Shown here in pieces: positions 32,390 through 45,399 of a stretch of DNA of 64,000 nt. The position numbers and the translations under genes were made by a program. The notes below the pieces were generated by a model, which saw only the letters and a list, made by a program, of their open reading frames with translations, was not told where the DNA came from and did not search any database. How positions within the stretch are numbered: position 1 is the first letter of the stretch; each line of letters opens with the position of its first letter. The stretch lies in assembly GCA_963513935.1 (NCBI GenBank), contig OY740774.1, forward strand, positions 89,292,424-89,356,423, given 5' to 3'. Source of the stretch: Aphrophora alni. Its lineage: Eukaryota > Arthropoda > Insecta > Hemiptera > Aphrophoridae.

Positions 32390-33110
32390 ATTGTGCAAAA
32401 ACATTGCACAAACTTTCTCACTCAGTACAAAAACAAATTAAAACTATTCGTATCAACAAATATAAGATCGGTATTTGTCAGTTAAAATAAAAGCAATAAT
32501 TAACCATGGATGTGGTCTTTTAAAATAACCAGTAAAACTTGCTTCACTTCTATAAACGCGTCCTAAGTATAAATAGTATTAGATTTAAATCGAGCTTTTA
32601 CTGTCGGTGTACCTACTTTGTTTATATTTATTTTTATCAATTATTCTGGAATCGTAATAATTTTGTATTTGATTTTTCACACGGGTTTGAATCATTACTC
32701 GTCACATTTCAATAAAATTTGATCGAAATTGTTATAGCTGTTTTTGAAAAAATATACCTTTAAACTCCCATAACTGATTGTTTTGGTTTTTACAGATAAT
32801 TGACGGAGAGACGTCGTTTTCTTTAGATCCTTCGAGACTAAAATTGAAAAAAATTTAATGATACTCCTTACAGGCAATTTTAAGAAAATCGTACATTTTT
32901 TTATGACAGTTACTTAAAAATTTTAAGGTATCGAAAACATGAAGAAAACACACAAGGCCAATATAAGCCCACAACCAAATTTGATTAAAATTGGTCATCG
33001 CAACATATATCAGACAAGATAAACCACAGATCAAAAATAAGTCGAAAACTATTATTTTCTAATCTGGGGACCTCAAATCGGATATACCTGATAAAAACAA
33101 GACATAGTTT
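32390..33110 (+). repeat. Family A dispersed repeat, near full length
   Basis: Opens with 'acattgcacaaactttctca', then 'aaacttgcttcacttctata', 'agatttaaatcgagctttta', 'cacatttcaataaaatttga', 'gttatagctgtttttgaaaa', and closes with 'ccaaatttgattaaaattgg' and 'gacctcaaatcggatatacc'. At about 720 bases it is the most continuous copy, useful as a family reference. Confidence 0.65.
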
Positions 33111-34094
33111 TTTTTACCAATCACAAAAGTTTAATCTTAGCTTGCATGTGAGGAATAAACAATTTATGTTTATTTATGTACACAGTGTTCAGTGCTAAAA
33201 TATAAATAAAAAAAAACCTATGCCAAAGTAAATACATAGTTCCAAAAATAAGTAGCCAACATATTAGTCATTTGGATCTGGCTGGGAGGCGGGAAGCGAA
33301 CCCGAAGCGAAAAAATATCAGTACATTGTTTTTAGTTGAGGAAACTGTAACAGAAATGTCGCTCGACGAAAGTGAAGCTCCGCCCTTATCGTGTCTTCAA
33401 GTTTCTCGAGATAATATTTTTTATTCTCAATAGTTGTCTTTCAAATTTAGACTCTTCTATAAATTATATATCGTTACTACATCAATGTTAACTATTGTGT
33501 TGCTGCTACGATTTACAGGTTTCGGAGTGATTCTACCATCATTATGTCTACCATGTGATACGTAATGTCTATCACGTATTATTGCTTTTTGTATGGGTCA
33601 ATAAATCTATATCGCATTTAATAATATTATTTGTTACAGGTAATAAATAAAATTTGTAATGCAATGTGTGGATATTCTTGGGTCTTTTTCCTCTTTTTCG
33701 ATAACTCAAAATGTTATAAAAAAAACGTAAATTCACGATTTTGGTAACATTTTGCAGATATGTAGCAGCTAAGGACCCAAACGTAAAGTATTGGTCACAG
33801 CAGTACCTTCTCATATAACGGATGACTCTAGCGTTCTGAAGATGTACGAGTATGCCAAACACATTAGAGACGGCGACAATGAATTTATTACGATAAAATT
33901 ATTTAAAATAGTTACTTAAATAGGGATAACCTTAAGAAAGATGAAAATATTTTACAGCATATACTTGTATGAAGGAATGAATCTAGCTGTGTGAAAAGGA
34001 ATGCCAAAACACATTCGAAACTATATTCCTTACGCTATACCTTAATAAAAAGTTAAATAAAGAGGGAAGTCAAAGAAAGAAGAAAATATTTTAT
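33111..34094. other. No recognisable feature
   Basis: A 96-codon minus-strand frame at 33572-33862 has no recognised similarity. No array or hairpin. Confidence 0.4.
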
Positions 34095-35335
34095 TCCTCC
34101 CAAACCGGTGTTTTTGGAAATATGGTGTCCAATACGATTTTGAAAATTGTTGATAAATACTTTTTGGAAATAGTGATCAATAAGTTTGTGGAAATATAGT
34201 GATCAATAAGTTTTGGAAATATAGCGATTAATACTTTTTGAAAATATGATGATCAATAAGTTTGTAGAAATATGGTATTAAATAAGTTTTGGAAATATAG
34301 TGAACAATAAGTTTTTGAAATATGACGATTAATACTTTTTGAAAATATGATGATCAATAAGTTTGTAGAAATATGGTGTTAAATAAGTTTTTGGAAATAT
34401 AGTGATCAATAAGTTTTGCAAATATAGCGATTAATACTTTTTGAAAATATGATGATCAATAAGTTTGTAGAAATATGGTATTAAATAAGTTTTGGAAATA
34501 TAGTAAACAATAAGTTTTGGAAATATGACGATTAATACTTTTTTGAAAATATGATGATCAATAAGTTTGTAGAAATATGGTATTAAATAAGTTTTGGAAA
34601 TATAGTGAACAATAAGTTTTGGAAATATGACGATTAATACTTTTTTGGAAATATGGTAATCAATGCGTTTTTGAAAATACGGTGTCCAATATGTTTGTAA
34701 AAATGTGGTGATTAATACGTTTTTGATATATGGTGGTCCATACGTTTTTGGAAATGTCGTGATCAATACGTTTTTGAAAATATGATGCCCAATACGTCTT
34801 AGAAAATATGGTGCCCAATACTTATTTGGAAATGTGGTAACCAATAAGTTTTTGAAAATATGGAGTCGAATACGTTGTTGAAAATATGGTGATCTATATG
34901 TTTTGGAAATATGGTGATCCATATGTTTTTGGAAGTGTAATGATCGATACGTCTTAGAAAATAATGTGTCCAATATTTATTTGAAATTGTGGTGATCCAT
35001 ACGTTTTTGAAATGGTGTCCAATATGTTTGGGGAAATATGAATATCCATACGTTTTTGTAAATGTGGTGATTAATACTGTTTTAACTATTATGTTAATAT
35101 TAGTTAAAATTAACTAATACTGTTTAAAGGTGTCAAATACATCTTTGAAAATATGGTGTCCAATATGTTTGTGGAAATATGGTGTCCAATATGTTTCAGA
35201 AAATGAGGTGATCCATATGTTCTTGGAAATGTGGTGAGAAATTCTTTTTTTGGAAAAATGTTAACTAATACGTTTTTGGAAATATAGTGATCAATACTTT
35301 GTGGAAATATGATAATCAATACGTTTTGGAAGTAT
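34095..35335 (+). repeat. 26 bp tandem array with a four-unit higher order
   Basis: Consensus 'gtttttggaaatatggtgat' plus 'caatac', about 46 units. From 34228 to about 34640 a four-unit block of roughly 104 bases repeats, with the fixed order 'gatgatcaataagtttgtag', 'tggtattaaataagttttgg', 'tagtgaacaataagtttt' and 'tgacgattaatac'. Because three units are 78 bases, a repetitive 180-codon frame on the minus strand stays open; it is not a gene. Confidence 0.9.
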
Positions 35336-35339
35336 TTTG

Positions 35340-35640
35340 ATCATAAAGTGAATTCCAGCTCCGTATAGCCTATGCTTGAGCAAAATTTGATGAAAATATC
35401 TAAAGGCGTTTTTTTACAACAGCTACTCTCATAAATTGAGTCCAAGAAATTTCCGCGTTACAGTTAACATATGGCCATATCCCAGACTTGATTAAAATCT
35501 GTCCACGCGTTTGTGCTGTTGAGCAATGCAAATTTGAAGGACTGTGGATGCCAGACATCATTCCATAAACCACAGTTTTGGACTTAAGGGATCGCTAAAC
35601 AGATATATCCAAATTAAACTACACATCAATTATTTAACTC
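35340..35640 (+). repeat. Family A dispersed repeat, 3' part
   Basis: Contains 'gagcaaaatttgatgaaaat', 'cagacttgattaaaatctgt', 'gccagacatcattccataaa' and a degraded 'ggacttaagggatc', as at the ends of the 9 kb and 32 kb copies. Confidence 0.55.
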
Positions 35641-35969
35641 ATAACATATATTTCTTTAAACTAAATATTTGTAAGGAAACAAATCCACATACATATTATT
35701 AGGCCGAACTTTAGCGTTTACGTTTATTATAGTTGTTACCAAGGTGATGGTACAAGGGTTATTTATTATATCAACGGTTTTCTATTTTCATTTCATATCG
35801 CCATGACAGTGAGGAGAGAGAAATCTTTTCATTTTGATATATTTCCAAAGAACTTTTCAATTTCCTGTTCAGAAGTTGAGCGGGCCGACACATATATCCT
35901 TCCTTTTCAGTTCACATTTTAACGTGGAAATTTCCTCAAAAAAAGTGCGGTGGTGAACGTAATTTTCAT
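35641..35969. other. No recognisable feature
   Basis: Short AT-rich spacer. Confidence 0.4.
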
Positions 35970-37020
35970 ATTAAATAAAATTTGTTTTAAATTGATATTA
36001 CTGATTTAACTGTAACTGTATTACAAGCATGTCTACTATACTAAAGTTATACCAAATTTATATTAGTGATATAAGTTGAATTACAAGTATGACTGGAATA
36101 TTGGTCTACAAAATTTATATTGCTGATATAAACTGTACTACAAGTATGACTGCAATGCCAAAATTTACAAAATTGATATTATTGATATAAACTGTACTAC
36201 AACTATGACTGCAATGCTACAGTTATACAAAATTGATATGGCTGATAAAAAATGTATTACCTACAAGTATGACTGCAATGCCAAAATTTACAAAATTGAT
36301 ATTATTGATATAAACTGTACTACAACTATGACTGCAATGCTACAGTTATACAAAATTGATATGGCTGATAAAAAATGTATTACAAGTATGACTGCAATGC
36401 CAAAATTTACAAAATTTATATTATTGATATAAACTGTATTACAAGTATGACTGGAATAATAAAGTTATAGAAAATTGATATAACTGACATAAATTGTATT
36501 ACAAGTATGACTGCAAGACTATAGGCATATAGGTTGGTATTAATAACATAAACTCTGTATTACAAGTATGACTGCAATAGTTAAGTTAAAAAAAATTGAT
36601 ATTATTGATATAAACTGTATTACAAGTATGACTGGAATAGTTAAGTTTAAAAAAAATTGATATTATTGATATAAACTGTATTACAAGTATGACTGCAAGG
36701 CTATAGTTATACAAATTAGTATTAATGACATAAACTGTATTACAAGTATGACTGCAATATTTAATTTTAAAAAAATTGATATTATTGATATAAACTGTAT
36801 TAGAAGTATGACTGGAATATTAAATACATACAAAATTGATATTATTGATATAAACTGTATTAAAAGTATGACTGGAATACTAAAGTTATACAAAATTGAT
36901 ATTACTGATATAAACTGTATTACAAATATGACTACAAGACTAAAGTTATAAAAATTAGTATTAATAACACAAACTGTATTACAAGTATGACTGTAATTTT
37001 TAAAATTAAGGTAAAACAAT
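35970..37020 (+). repeat. 60 bp tandem array, about 16 units
   Basis: Consensus 'tattacaagtatgactgcaa', 'gctacagttatacaaaattg', 'atattattgatataaactgt'. The middle (36150-36410) repeats a pair of units ('gcaatgccaaaatttac' with 'gcaatgctacagttata'). As 60 is a multiple of three, repeated frames stay open on both strands (for example 36681-37037 minus, 118 codons). These have no start or codon support and are read as by-products. Confidence 0.9.
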
Positions 37021-37189
37021 ATATTATTTCTTACCACAAGGTCTTGTCAAACACCTTCCAGATGTTAAACATCGGGTACATGAGATTGGTTAATAATTTG
37101 AAATTTGATGAATTTAGTGAGCGATTGTTTAAACCATAACACTATTATTTTGCGTAAAGTGGGCCTATAATACACTACACTTTTAGAAA

Positions 37190-38110
37190 AGTAACAAATG
37201 GTGCAGTAGCATTGCACAAACTTTCTTAATTACCCATCCTCAAAACCAAATAAAAATTAACCAAAACTAATCGTCTCCAAAAATAAACCACGAAAGCAGT
37301 TATTGATAGAATATAGAAATAATAAATAAGGATGACTAAACTTGCTTCGTTTGTGTCATATAAACGTCCTTAGAATAAATTTTATTAGTTAAAAATCGTG
37401 CTTTTAATGACTGAGCTTAAGGTTCATTTTTGGCTTTTTGTGAAAAATGCTAATTTTGATATTTTATTATTAAATAGGTTTTGAGTATTTAGGAATGTGA
37501 TCTAATGACAGATAAGTGGGGAGGGAGTGCAAAGTTCAGGTCCCCTTCTCTAAAGATAACGTTTTGCATTTTGCAGGGAGAGGTTCAACTTCCGGTCTAG
37601 ATACGTTTCAACGTTTCCTTCCTTCCTTTTCTAACCTTTATCTGTAATGATATCTGCCGCACTGGAAAATAAAGAAAATATCGTTCGATACATTTGTGTG
37701 CAGCGTTTACAATGTTTTTGTGCTAGAGAAACACTCTCCCAAAAGCAAAAAGTATACTTCAGTTCTGTTGTTATTAGTAAAAACTGAAAACCTTAGACGT
37801 TATATTTGAAAAAAAAACAACTTAAATATAACTTTGACTTGCATCGCTAGTGTATAAATACGTTTGGGTCATTAGTCTTCACATTTCACTAAAATTTGAA
37901 CTAAGTCGGTCCAGACAAATTTGAGAAATTACGTCATTTTCAGTCTTATTACCGATTTTCTAGTTATTTACCGATAACTCACGAAACGTCAGTTTTGTAT
38001 AGATGACGATCAGTACATTTTGTGTTGGTTTATATAGGGATGATACGCAGAAAATTGTACTTTTCTTGGTAACACCTCGTCAAAACCAAATCTAAAAATG
38101 GCACTCACGA
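37190..38110 (+). repeat. Family A dispersed repeat, with a nested family C piece
   Basis: Family A landmarks: 'gcattgcacaaactttctta', 'ctaaacttgcttcgtttgtg', 'gtccttagaataaatttta' and 'cacatttcactaaaatttga'. Between about 37490 and 37680 the continuity is broken by 'gtggggagggagtgcaaag' and 'ggtctagatacgttt', which resemble family C. Confidence 0.55.
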
Positions 38111-38874
38111 TACTAACGACGGTATTTACAGTATTAAATGTGAATGTGACAGGCAATATATTGGCGAGACAAAAATATCTCTAGATATAATTTAATTAGT
38201 GAATATAAAAGGAATACGCGATTAGGCCTAACCTAACGGATAAATGAAAGTTAGCTGAACAAATTTAGTTCAAAAATTATAAATATAATTGGAAAGAGGC
38301 AAAAATAATACAGGAGAAAAAATTATATAAACGAAAACTAATTGAAACCTCATTTATAAAGCAATCAGACAACCCTATCACTCAAATCACTTGAGGCAAT
38401 TAAAGCTTTCGTTAATAAAAACTGTATTAAAAATAGGAGGTAAAAATTCTTCTTATTTAAATAAGGCTGAAAATTTACTGCTTCATTCACAAATCGGAAT
38501 CATGACGCGATCCAGGACTGAGCTGTTGAAAGAGGTGGTAAAAGGTTGTTTACCCCGATAAACAGTTACTCTTGGCTCCATCTCTTAAACAATTAGTTGC
38601 TTACTGTCCTTTGTGTAGTGTAGGCATGTGTGTTATGGTTTTACCTGATGACGTTTGTATTTATTCTTAGCTTTGACTGATCATGCTAAGTTTTAGACTT
38701 AAGTTCTTTTCTTAATTTATAGATTTAGTTTTACTTTCCAATATGGCCCTAGGTTACTAAACTACTAGATTGGTGTTTTTATTTTTTATGCTCTAAGTAT
38801 CACACTTGATAACGAAGTTGTTTTATTCTCTCGAAACGTCGTATATTGGCTGGAATATGATATGTGGAACAGAA
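38111..38874. other. Unassigned; contains a 'gaaacgtc' motif shared with 42.86 kb
   Basis: 'cttgataacgaagttgtttt' then 'ctcgaaacgtcgtatattgg' (38806-38850) matches 'gttgataacgaaagttgatt' and 'ctcgaaacgtcttgtattag' at 42865-42910. It may be another Penelope-like end family, but CTGANGA is absent. Confidence 0.4.
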
Positions 38875-39850
38875 AACGTAGATTAATGATATATAGGACA
38901 CGATACGTAGATGAATGAGTTGTAGTAAGTGATACGTAGAATAACATGATACTGTATGTCTAAAGCGAAACTTTGCTTATTGTGTTTCGATATAATTTAT
39001 AAAGTCGTATTCTTTGATTTTACATCGCGGAATTGGAGTCTATACAATTTATGCTATTTTTTTCAATATTTTCTTTTAATGAGTAGAATAGTTAATTAAT
39101 TAAAAATCTATGGTTTTCATATGGGTGATTGTGTGTGATATTCATTTATTTTGTTATGTATATACTTTGTTGTAAATATTCATTAATTAATTAATTAGTT
39201 AATTGTTGTTAGTATATGCAATTGAAAATGAAGGGTTCATTCTCTATTCTTTTTTTTCTATACTCAAAATATATTAATTTTAGTAGTTTTTATACATTTA
39301 TGTTCAAACATGCGATGTGCTGTTGTCACCTAGTTGAGGATATTCGTAGTGGGTATTTAATTAAATAAAAGTATTTGGATTAAAAAGAGTAGAACATGAT
39401 AAGTAGGACATGATAAGAAGGACGTGATAAGTAGAACATGATACGAAGGAGATAGTACATAGAACATGATAAGTAGAACGTCAAATGTAGGACATGATAC
39501 GAATGACATGTACGGTGAACATGATAAGCAGAACATGATACGAAGGAGATGGTAGGTAGAACATAAGTAGAACGTCATATATAGGACTTGATAAGTAGAG
39601 CATGACACGAAGGACATGATACGTAGAACACGATAAGTAGAACGTGATACATATTACAAAATAAGTAGAATATAATACGTAGGACATGTACGTAAAACAT
39701 AATAAGTATTACATGTTATTTAGGACATGGTACGTAGAACATAATACCATAACACATGATAAGTAGGACATGGTGCCCAGAACATGATAAGTAGAAAATG
39801 ATATATAGGAATTAATAAGTAGAAAGAGATACGTAGAACATCATAAACGT
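38875..39850 (+). repeat. Interrupted 16-18 bp tandem array
   Basis: The word 'acatgatacgtagaac', with variants 'acatgataagtaggac', repeats at 38875-38960 and, after an unrelated AT-rich gap, at 39375-39850. Short minus-strand frames across it (SYHVLLIMF-type repeats) are artefacts. Confidence 0.8.
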
Positions 39851-40469
39851 AAACAAATTATTTGGTATTTAATTTTAATTTCTGAATTCTGTTAAAATCA
39901 ATAATCGGTCGACAGAATTAAAGGTGCGGTTAATGGACCATGCGCACATTATGAATTGTGTTCCAACACTTCAAAACTTGATATTTTGCCTTTCATGTGG
40001 AAAGACAAAATTGACGATTATTTGATTTCCGGATGTACTAGGTATTTCAGAAATCGGCGATAGTTTTATACAGCTCTGTTTTCATATAGCTTAAACTAAT
40101 ATCATCTTTCGGTGATATATTTATAATTTAAATTTTCGTTTCATAATGGTCTTGGAATTTCCACACTACCGATTTTTATGAGAATTAAATTCAACATTCC
40201 CTTTTTAAAGTTGTGCACCAGAAACTGAATTTTTAAATTTAGCTTTTTTTAGTTATACAATTGTCAACTAATAGTAACAACTATTGGATAATTTTATATT
40301 GGTTTAAATGTTTAATACAATCAAAATAAGATAAATGTAACAACTTTACCGTTCAATACATTACGTAACCAGTTCAATTGCCCCCTTAACAATTTAAAAT
40401 TGCCAACAAGAAGTTAAACATGTTTTATAAATTTAGGCAATCTTGAGACACCTTCCTACGATATACAGC
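39851..40469. other. No recognisable feature
   Basis: AT-rich, no array or coding match. Confidence 0.4.
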
Positions 40470-40610
40470 TATCTTCAGACACCTTTCTAGGATATACAGC
40501 TATCTTCATCTCCAGTCTTGCGTTAGATACCTCTGTGTAATATTTCCTTTCTTGACCAACTCTTGTTATCTTAAGACTCTGACACTATTAGAGTATTCAA
40601 GGGGTAAGTA
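40470..40610 (+). repeat. Family C repeat fragment
   Basis: Contains 'cagtcttgcgttagatacct', 'cctttcttgaccaactcttg', 'ttatcttaagactctgacac' and 'tattagagtattcaaggggt'. Confidence 0.65.
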
Positions 40611-41689
40611 TATTTTATGCTAGTTTATTCTTCTTGTTATTTCAATGAACAACGCACGGTGCACTCACACCCCCCCCCACACACACGTATATAATTGTGA
40701 AGACTATATTGGTGAAGTTGATAATAATACAAGACTATTATAAGAACCTACTGAATACAGCCACCGTAGTAAGTGTAATGCTTTAAATGGAATTTACAAG
40801 TTCAGTGTTGGAGCGCGAAACTATGCCCAAGTATTGGCAACACTGCTTAACTTTGTCAAGTAGGTCAGAAACATTTCAAGTATTTACAACTTCACATTTT
40901 GTCTTCCGTATAGTCGTGAATAACTCTAGGTATATTATATACCACACTGCACAGCCCATCACATCACATCAGTCTATAATTCCTGATTTAATGCACCTTG
41001 AGAGTTCCTCGTACATTTCAGGGTCGGCGTTACAGAAAAAGACGGAAAGAAATTCTCGTCTTTTCCTATCATCTTTCAGTTGGTTTGTTTTCAATGTTTG
41101 ATAAATTCTTCTATTAGTGGTTTAATGTTATTTGATAATGATTAATTGTTATTATTATAGACATGGTTTGTCATTTGCCAACATTTGTGTATAGAAAAGC
41201 TAAAATAGACAGTTTCCAGGATTTAAATCAACTATCGTTATGAAGCGATAAATTTAGAACGTAAGAAAATTGATAAACGCCAACACAGTCTAGGAGGTCG
41301 CTAAAGATTGGCATGAGGAGTCAAACATGTTCAAGAAAGACACAAGAACTACACCACTCAATGAAAGGTAAACACCATGTTGATAGAACAGCCCGCATAA
41401 CTAACTAAACAGGGATTGTATGCTAACGGGTTGATGGTCTAACGTTTTCTCAAGGTGAACAATCTCCTGCCCCCGTCTTTCTAAAGTTTGGCGTGTAAAA
41501 CACGCCTTTTGGTGGTTTAATCGAAAAAATATCCGCCTTTTTAAAAGAAGAGGAATATATTTTTAATCCAGTTTGTATTAATAGAAGCCAAAATGACCTT
41601 ATTCTACGCTGATTTGGTAGAAAGTGTGTATTTTGTTATATTTGTATTTAGTTTTAGCTATTTTAACAGCCCTGTGGGTTCCATTCTTA
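40611..41689. other. Unassigned; one 104-codon frame
   Basis: A poly-C/CA patch near 40668-40686. A plus-strand frame at 40787-41101 starts with ATG (MEFTSSVLERETMPKYWQHC) but shows no domain, signal peptide or repeat support; it is left uncalled. Confidence 0.35.
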
Positions 41690-42800
41690 GGTTCAGTGTC
41701 GTAGGCTGATGGAACCGGGACCCCGAATGAGGCCCCCCAGTAGCTTTTTGACTTTTAGATATCCTGAAGTATCCATTGCCTGCTGTATGTACTTAACTGT
41801 GTTCCTATTACAGTGGCAAAATCAGCAAGGTTATTTTCTAAATTAAAATTGATCAAAAATTACGTGTTTTCCTTTGGGGACATATTGCTGAAGCTCTAAT
41901 TCCGGCACTTCGGTTATGCCAATTGAGGCACTTCGGTTATGGCTCTCCTTTCTTTCTCCTTACGCCAACCTCAGTGTCTCTAAAAACCTCCAGAATTTTG
42001 TGCTGGGTGTTCTTGTCAAAATTTATGTCTGGCTATTGGGGTCTGGAGATTCTCCATCTTTTCGGCTTCAGGACCTCTAAATCAAACAAAATGTGTACTG
42101 CCGTCTCAAATACGAGACCGCAAAGACAAAAAAAAACTACGTTAGAAGTTCTTTAACTCAAGAACGATTAAGTGGGTTGACTTTATTGTCAATAGAAAAC
42201 GAAATGATACAGCCAGATTAACATTGATAAAGTCGTTGGTATCTTTGCCGATATGAAATCAAGTAAGAAAATCATCAAATATCAAGATTAATAAACGTTT
42301 GATTGTGGAATGTTTTTTTATATTAAAAAAATTAAACTTTAAACATTGTTAAATTTTACTCTTATCTTTATTGCTTCAACTAGTTTTTTTAAAAAGAGTT
42401 TTACATTTACTATATAATGTCTACTAGGAACATAGTTAATTAATATTTAGCTATTTTCATTTTATAAAAAGTTCAATTAATTTAACCAAGTTTTTGTTAT
42501 TTTGGAAATCCTGTTATTATTTTATTTTGGTAAACCTTACTTCCTTCTGATCTTTTTGATCTTATTGTTACGATAAGTGAGTACCTTACTTTTTAGAAAA
42601 ATAAAACGTTAAATCAAACAATTAACATCTCATTATTTGATACTATTGTTTTTCAAATTTGTAAAACCAATGTATGGATAATTGCTTATTTGTGGTTAAA
42701 TATAATGTATATTATAATGCGTATATAAATTAAATTTAAAATTCCTGGTTTCATTTTTGACAAGCCACCAGTTAGGGGCCCTTCTGCACCGGTGTCTCGA
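41690..42800 (-). mobile_element. Non-LTR element remnant, partner of 22605-23360
   Basis: Paralogous to 22605-23360 on both sides of an extra block at about 41865-42145. The extra block codes on the minus strand for a non-LTR ORF2 tail, so the sequence from 41865 down to 41690 is probably its 3' untranslated part. The side 42145-42800 would then be upstream on the element strand, yet it has no reverse-transcriptase match, which argues for a composite or rearranged element. Confidence 0.6.
41920..42128 (-). pseudogene. Non-LTR retrotransposon ORF2 C-terminal remnant
   Basis: The minus strand reads CLCGLVFETAVHILFDLEVL, then KPKRWRISRP, a stop, PDINFDKNTQHKILEVF and RDTEVGVRRKKGE. 'C-x2-...-E-T-A-x-H-I-L-x-D-x-E-x-L' is the Cys/His tail of non-LTR ORF2; the last Cys is Leu. 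It is related to, but not the same family as, 2512-2667 and 10541-10745. Confidence 0.65.
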
Positions 42801-42854
42801 ACATAGGTACGTCACTACTTTTATTTCATGTTTTAGTTTTAGTTTTCTACAAGA

Positions 42855-42912
42855 CTATATTGGTGTTGATAACGAAAGTTGATTCATATTCTCGAAACGT
42901 CTTGTATTAGTC
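42855..42912 (+). other. Penelope-like end motif lacking the ribozyme core
   Basis: 'gttgataacgaaagttgatt' and 'ctcgaaacgtcttgtattag' match 38806-38850. GAAACGTC resembles the GAAA-stem III-C block of the hammerhead-like motifs, but no CTGANGA precedes it. Function not supported. Confidence 0.3.
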
Positions 42913-43060
42913 TTATATGATGGGAAATGTCCGGTAAATAGTATTAGTGCTTGACAGTAAGGCTATTTTATTTATGGATTTAAGTTGGATGAGTAATACA
43001 CTGCAGCGAGGGTTCCTATTTATTAAAGTATCGGGAACTTCGGATACGGGATCACTTTGT

Positions 43061-43260
43061 NNNNNNNNNNNNNNNNNNNNNNNNNNNNNNNNNNNNNNNN
43101 NNNNNNNNNNNNNNNNNNNNNNNNNNNNNNNNNNNNNNNNNNNNNNNNNNNNNNNNNNNNNNNNNNNNNNNNNNNNNNNNNNNNNNNNNNNNNNNNNNNN
43201 NNNNNNNNNNNNNNNNNNNNNNNNNNNNNNNNNNNNNNNNNNNNNNNNNNNNNNNNNNNN
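43061..43260. other. Assembly gap, 200 N
   Basis: Exactly 200 unknown bases, probably a scaffold placeholder of nominal size. Frames crossing it are meaningless. Confidence 0.99.
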
Positions 43261-44169
43261 TAAAATTATGAAGTTACCGACTAAACAGAAAATATTGGCC
43301 AGTAAAATAAAAAAATGCCAGCCAATTTTTCTATTTAACGCCATAGAAAATATTCTACATTTTTACCTACAACGTCACACAATGTTTATTTGCAGAAGGT
43401 TTAAGTTTGCGTCAAATGATGTTCAAATGTTTTTCATAAGTTAATAAATACTAATTATTTATATCTAAAAAAAAAAAAAAAAAAAAATGAAAAAAATATA
43501 ACTTCAAAATTTAAAAATTCCATCAATATCAGCTGTAGAATTAACTGACAGTGTGTGCTCCGAGGTTGCGTTCAAAAAAATAACATAGGAAATACATGAG
43601 GGAAAAAATCAGTATAAGGTTTTTTGTCTTTCTCACTTCAGTAGTATAAAGAAATTTCTAGGGAGATGGCTGCGAATAGGCCTAATATTCGTGCTATGGT
43701 AGATGTGTGAGACAGTTAGTGCAGTTTATTTAGTAGTTGCCATTTAAGTTGTAATTTAGAAGTCAAAATAATAAATAATTTGAAAGTATTAAAAATAGGC
43801 AGAGTTGTTAAAAATAACCCATTTTAATTGAAATACTTAAAGCTTTTATTTGGGTAAGAAAGACAAATTTTGTACTTACTCCACCTTGAACATTACACAC
43901 AGGATAAACTACAGCTATATCTACACAATTAGAATCATTCCATTGCTCATTTTTAGACAATAGGGGTTATTTAATCGAACGAAATTGTAGGTTACTGTAA
44001 GTACTGAATACTTATGAACGAAATAGACAATTATAAGACCCTAAAATTGTGGAAAAGAGCATTAAATTGTTTCTTAATAATTTCTCCAAATACCATACAT
44101 AGCTCTGCTTTAAATTTTGACTAGCAACCAATCAAGGCCTTAAAATAATGTGTGACACGGCCGTCCATA
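43261..44169. other. No recognisable feature
   Basis: Contains a poly-A run at about 43467-43487. No coding or repeat match. Confidence 0.4.
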
Positions 44170-44570
<401 letters not shown>

Positions 44571-45185
44571 AAAGGTAATTATGAACGTGAGGTTTTTGGG
44601 CTTCTAAACAATGAGAACAAAAAACATTATCGCAGATGTCATTATACGGAAAAGTGAACTAGGATTCCTAAAGTTTGCAATTTTTATACCAAAATTAAAG
44701 GGTTGGACTTTTCGATTACACTGTGTACAGATTCCTTGGACAAAGCCTTGGATGATACAAGAACAAAATAAAGAGCGAATAAAGGATCAACAAGAAATGA
44801 TTGTAATCGGTTTTTCAAAATTTAATTTCTTAAAGCCATCCGAGACGGTTTTATAACATTTTATTGAAACCTTAATGATATTACTATATCGTGTGCCTGA
44901 TTGACGTAAAAACATTCAATTAAACAGAAATATGTGTAAATTGGAAAAATAATAAATTTGTTATAACAAATTCGAACTAAGTGTCGCCATTTGTAGGTTG
45001 TGAAAATACATAACATTTGATTTCCAAACACAAGTGCTAGAAAGGTTGTACAGTTAGCCACAATATTGACAGATCGTGTTTGCAGGAACCAATAAACCCT
45101 TCAGTCAGAAGTCATCTCATGAATAATGGAGTCTTGAATACAATTCATTGTCTTTTCAACACTTACGTTTGTGCTGACAAAATAT
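44571..45185 (+). mobile_element. Unclassified element end, inverted partner of 57620-58150
   Basis: 44735-44855 translates in part as LDKALDD, RTK, a stop, RANKGSTRNDCNRFFK. The minus strand at 58020-58145 gives ALDDIKSTRTKLRADEGLPR and KDVNRFFK, then a stop, so both come from one coding tail. The following 'gttgtacagttagccacaat', 'cacgatctgtcaatatt' region and 'aataaacccttcagtcagaa' are shared too. Family not recognised. Confidence 0.6.
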
Positions 45186-45399
45186 TGCTCAATTATTAGT
45201 AGGGTACAGATCAATCTAGCTAGGACCCTCTGTAATACCACCTGGATGTCTCGGTATCTTAACAAGACTTTTTCAATATGTTATGAAATGTATTTTAATA
45301 GATTGCTTTGATTTTCAAAAAAAAATCGATTTACCTTAAATCAAATACGGCTAAAATATGGCTAATAGGGTTCCGAGATATAACTAAAGTATACCGGAG
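45186..45399. other. No recognisable feature
   Basis: Short unassigned spacer before the 43 bp array. Confidence 0.4.

Noticed and set aside
34431..34973. 180-codon minus-strand frame
   Set aside because: Lies wholly in the 26 bp array; repetitive HHIF/SKTY wording follows the DNA period and no domain or start support exists.
36681..37037. 118-codon minus-strand frame and matching plus-strand frames
   Set aside because: The 60 bp period is divisible by three, so frames stay open by arithmetic.
40787..41101. 104-codon plus-strand gene
   Set aside because: ATG start, but no domain, no codon pattern and no splice or promoter context; could be chance.
38806..42910. Hammerhead motifs at 38.81 and 42.87 kb
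   Set aside because: GAAACGTC is present but no CTGANGA precedes it; kept only as possible related element ends.
42913..43444. Frames of up to 165 codons
   Set aside because: They run through 200 unknown bases.
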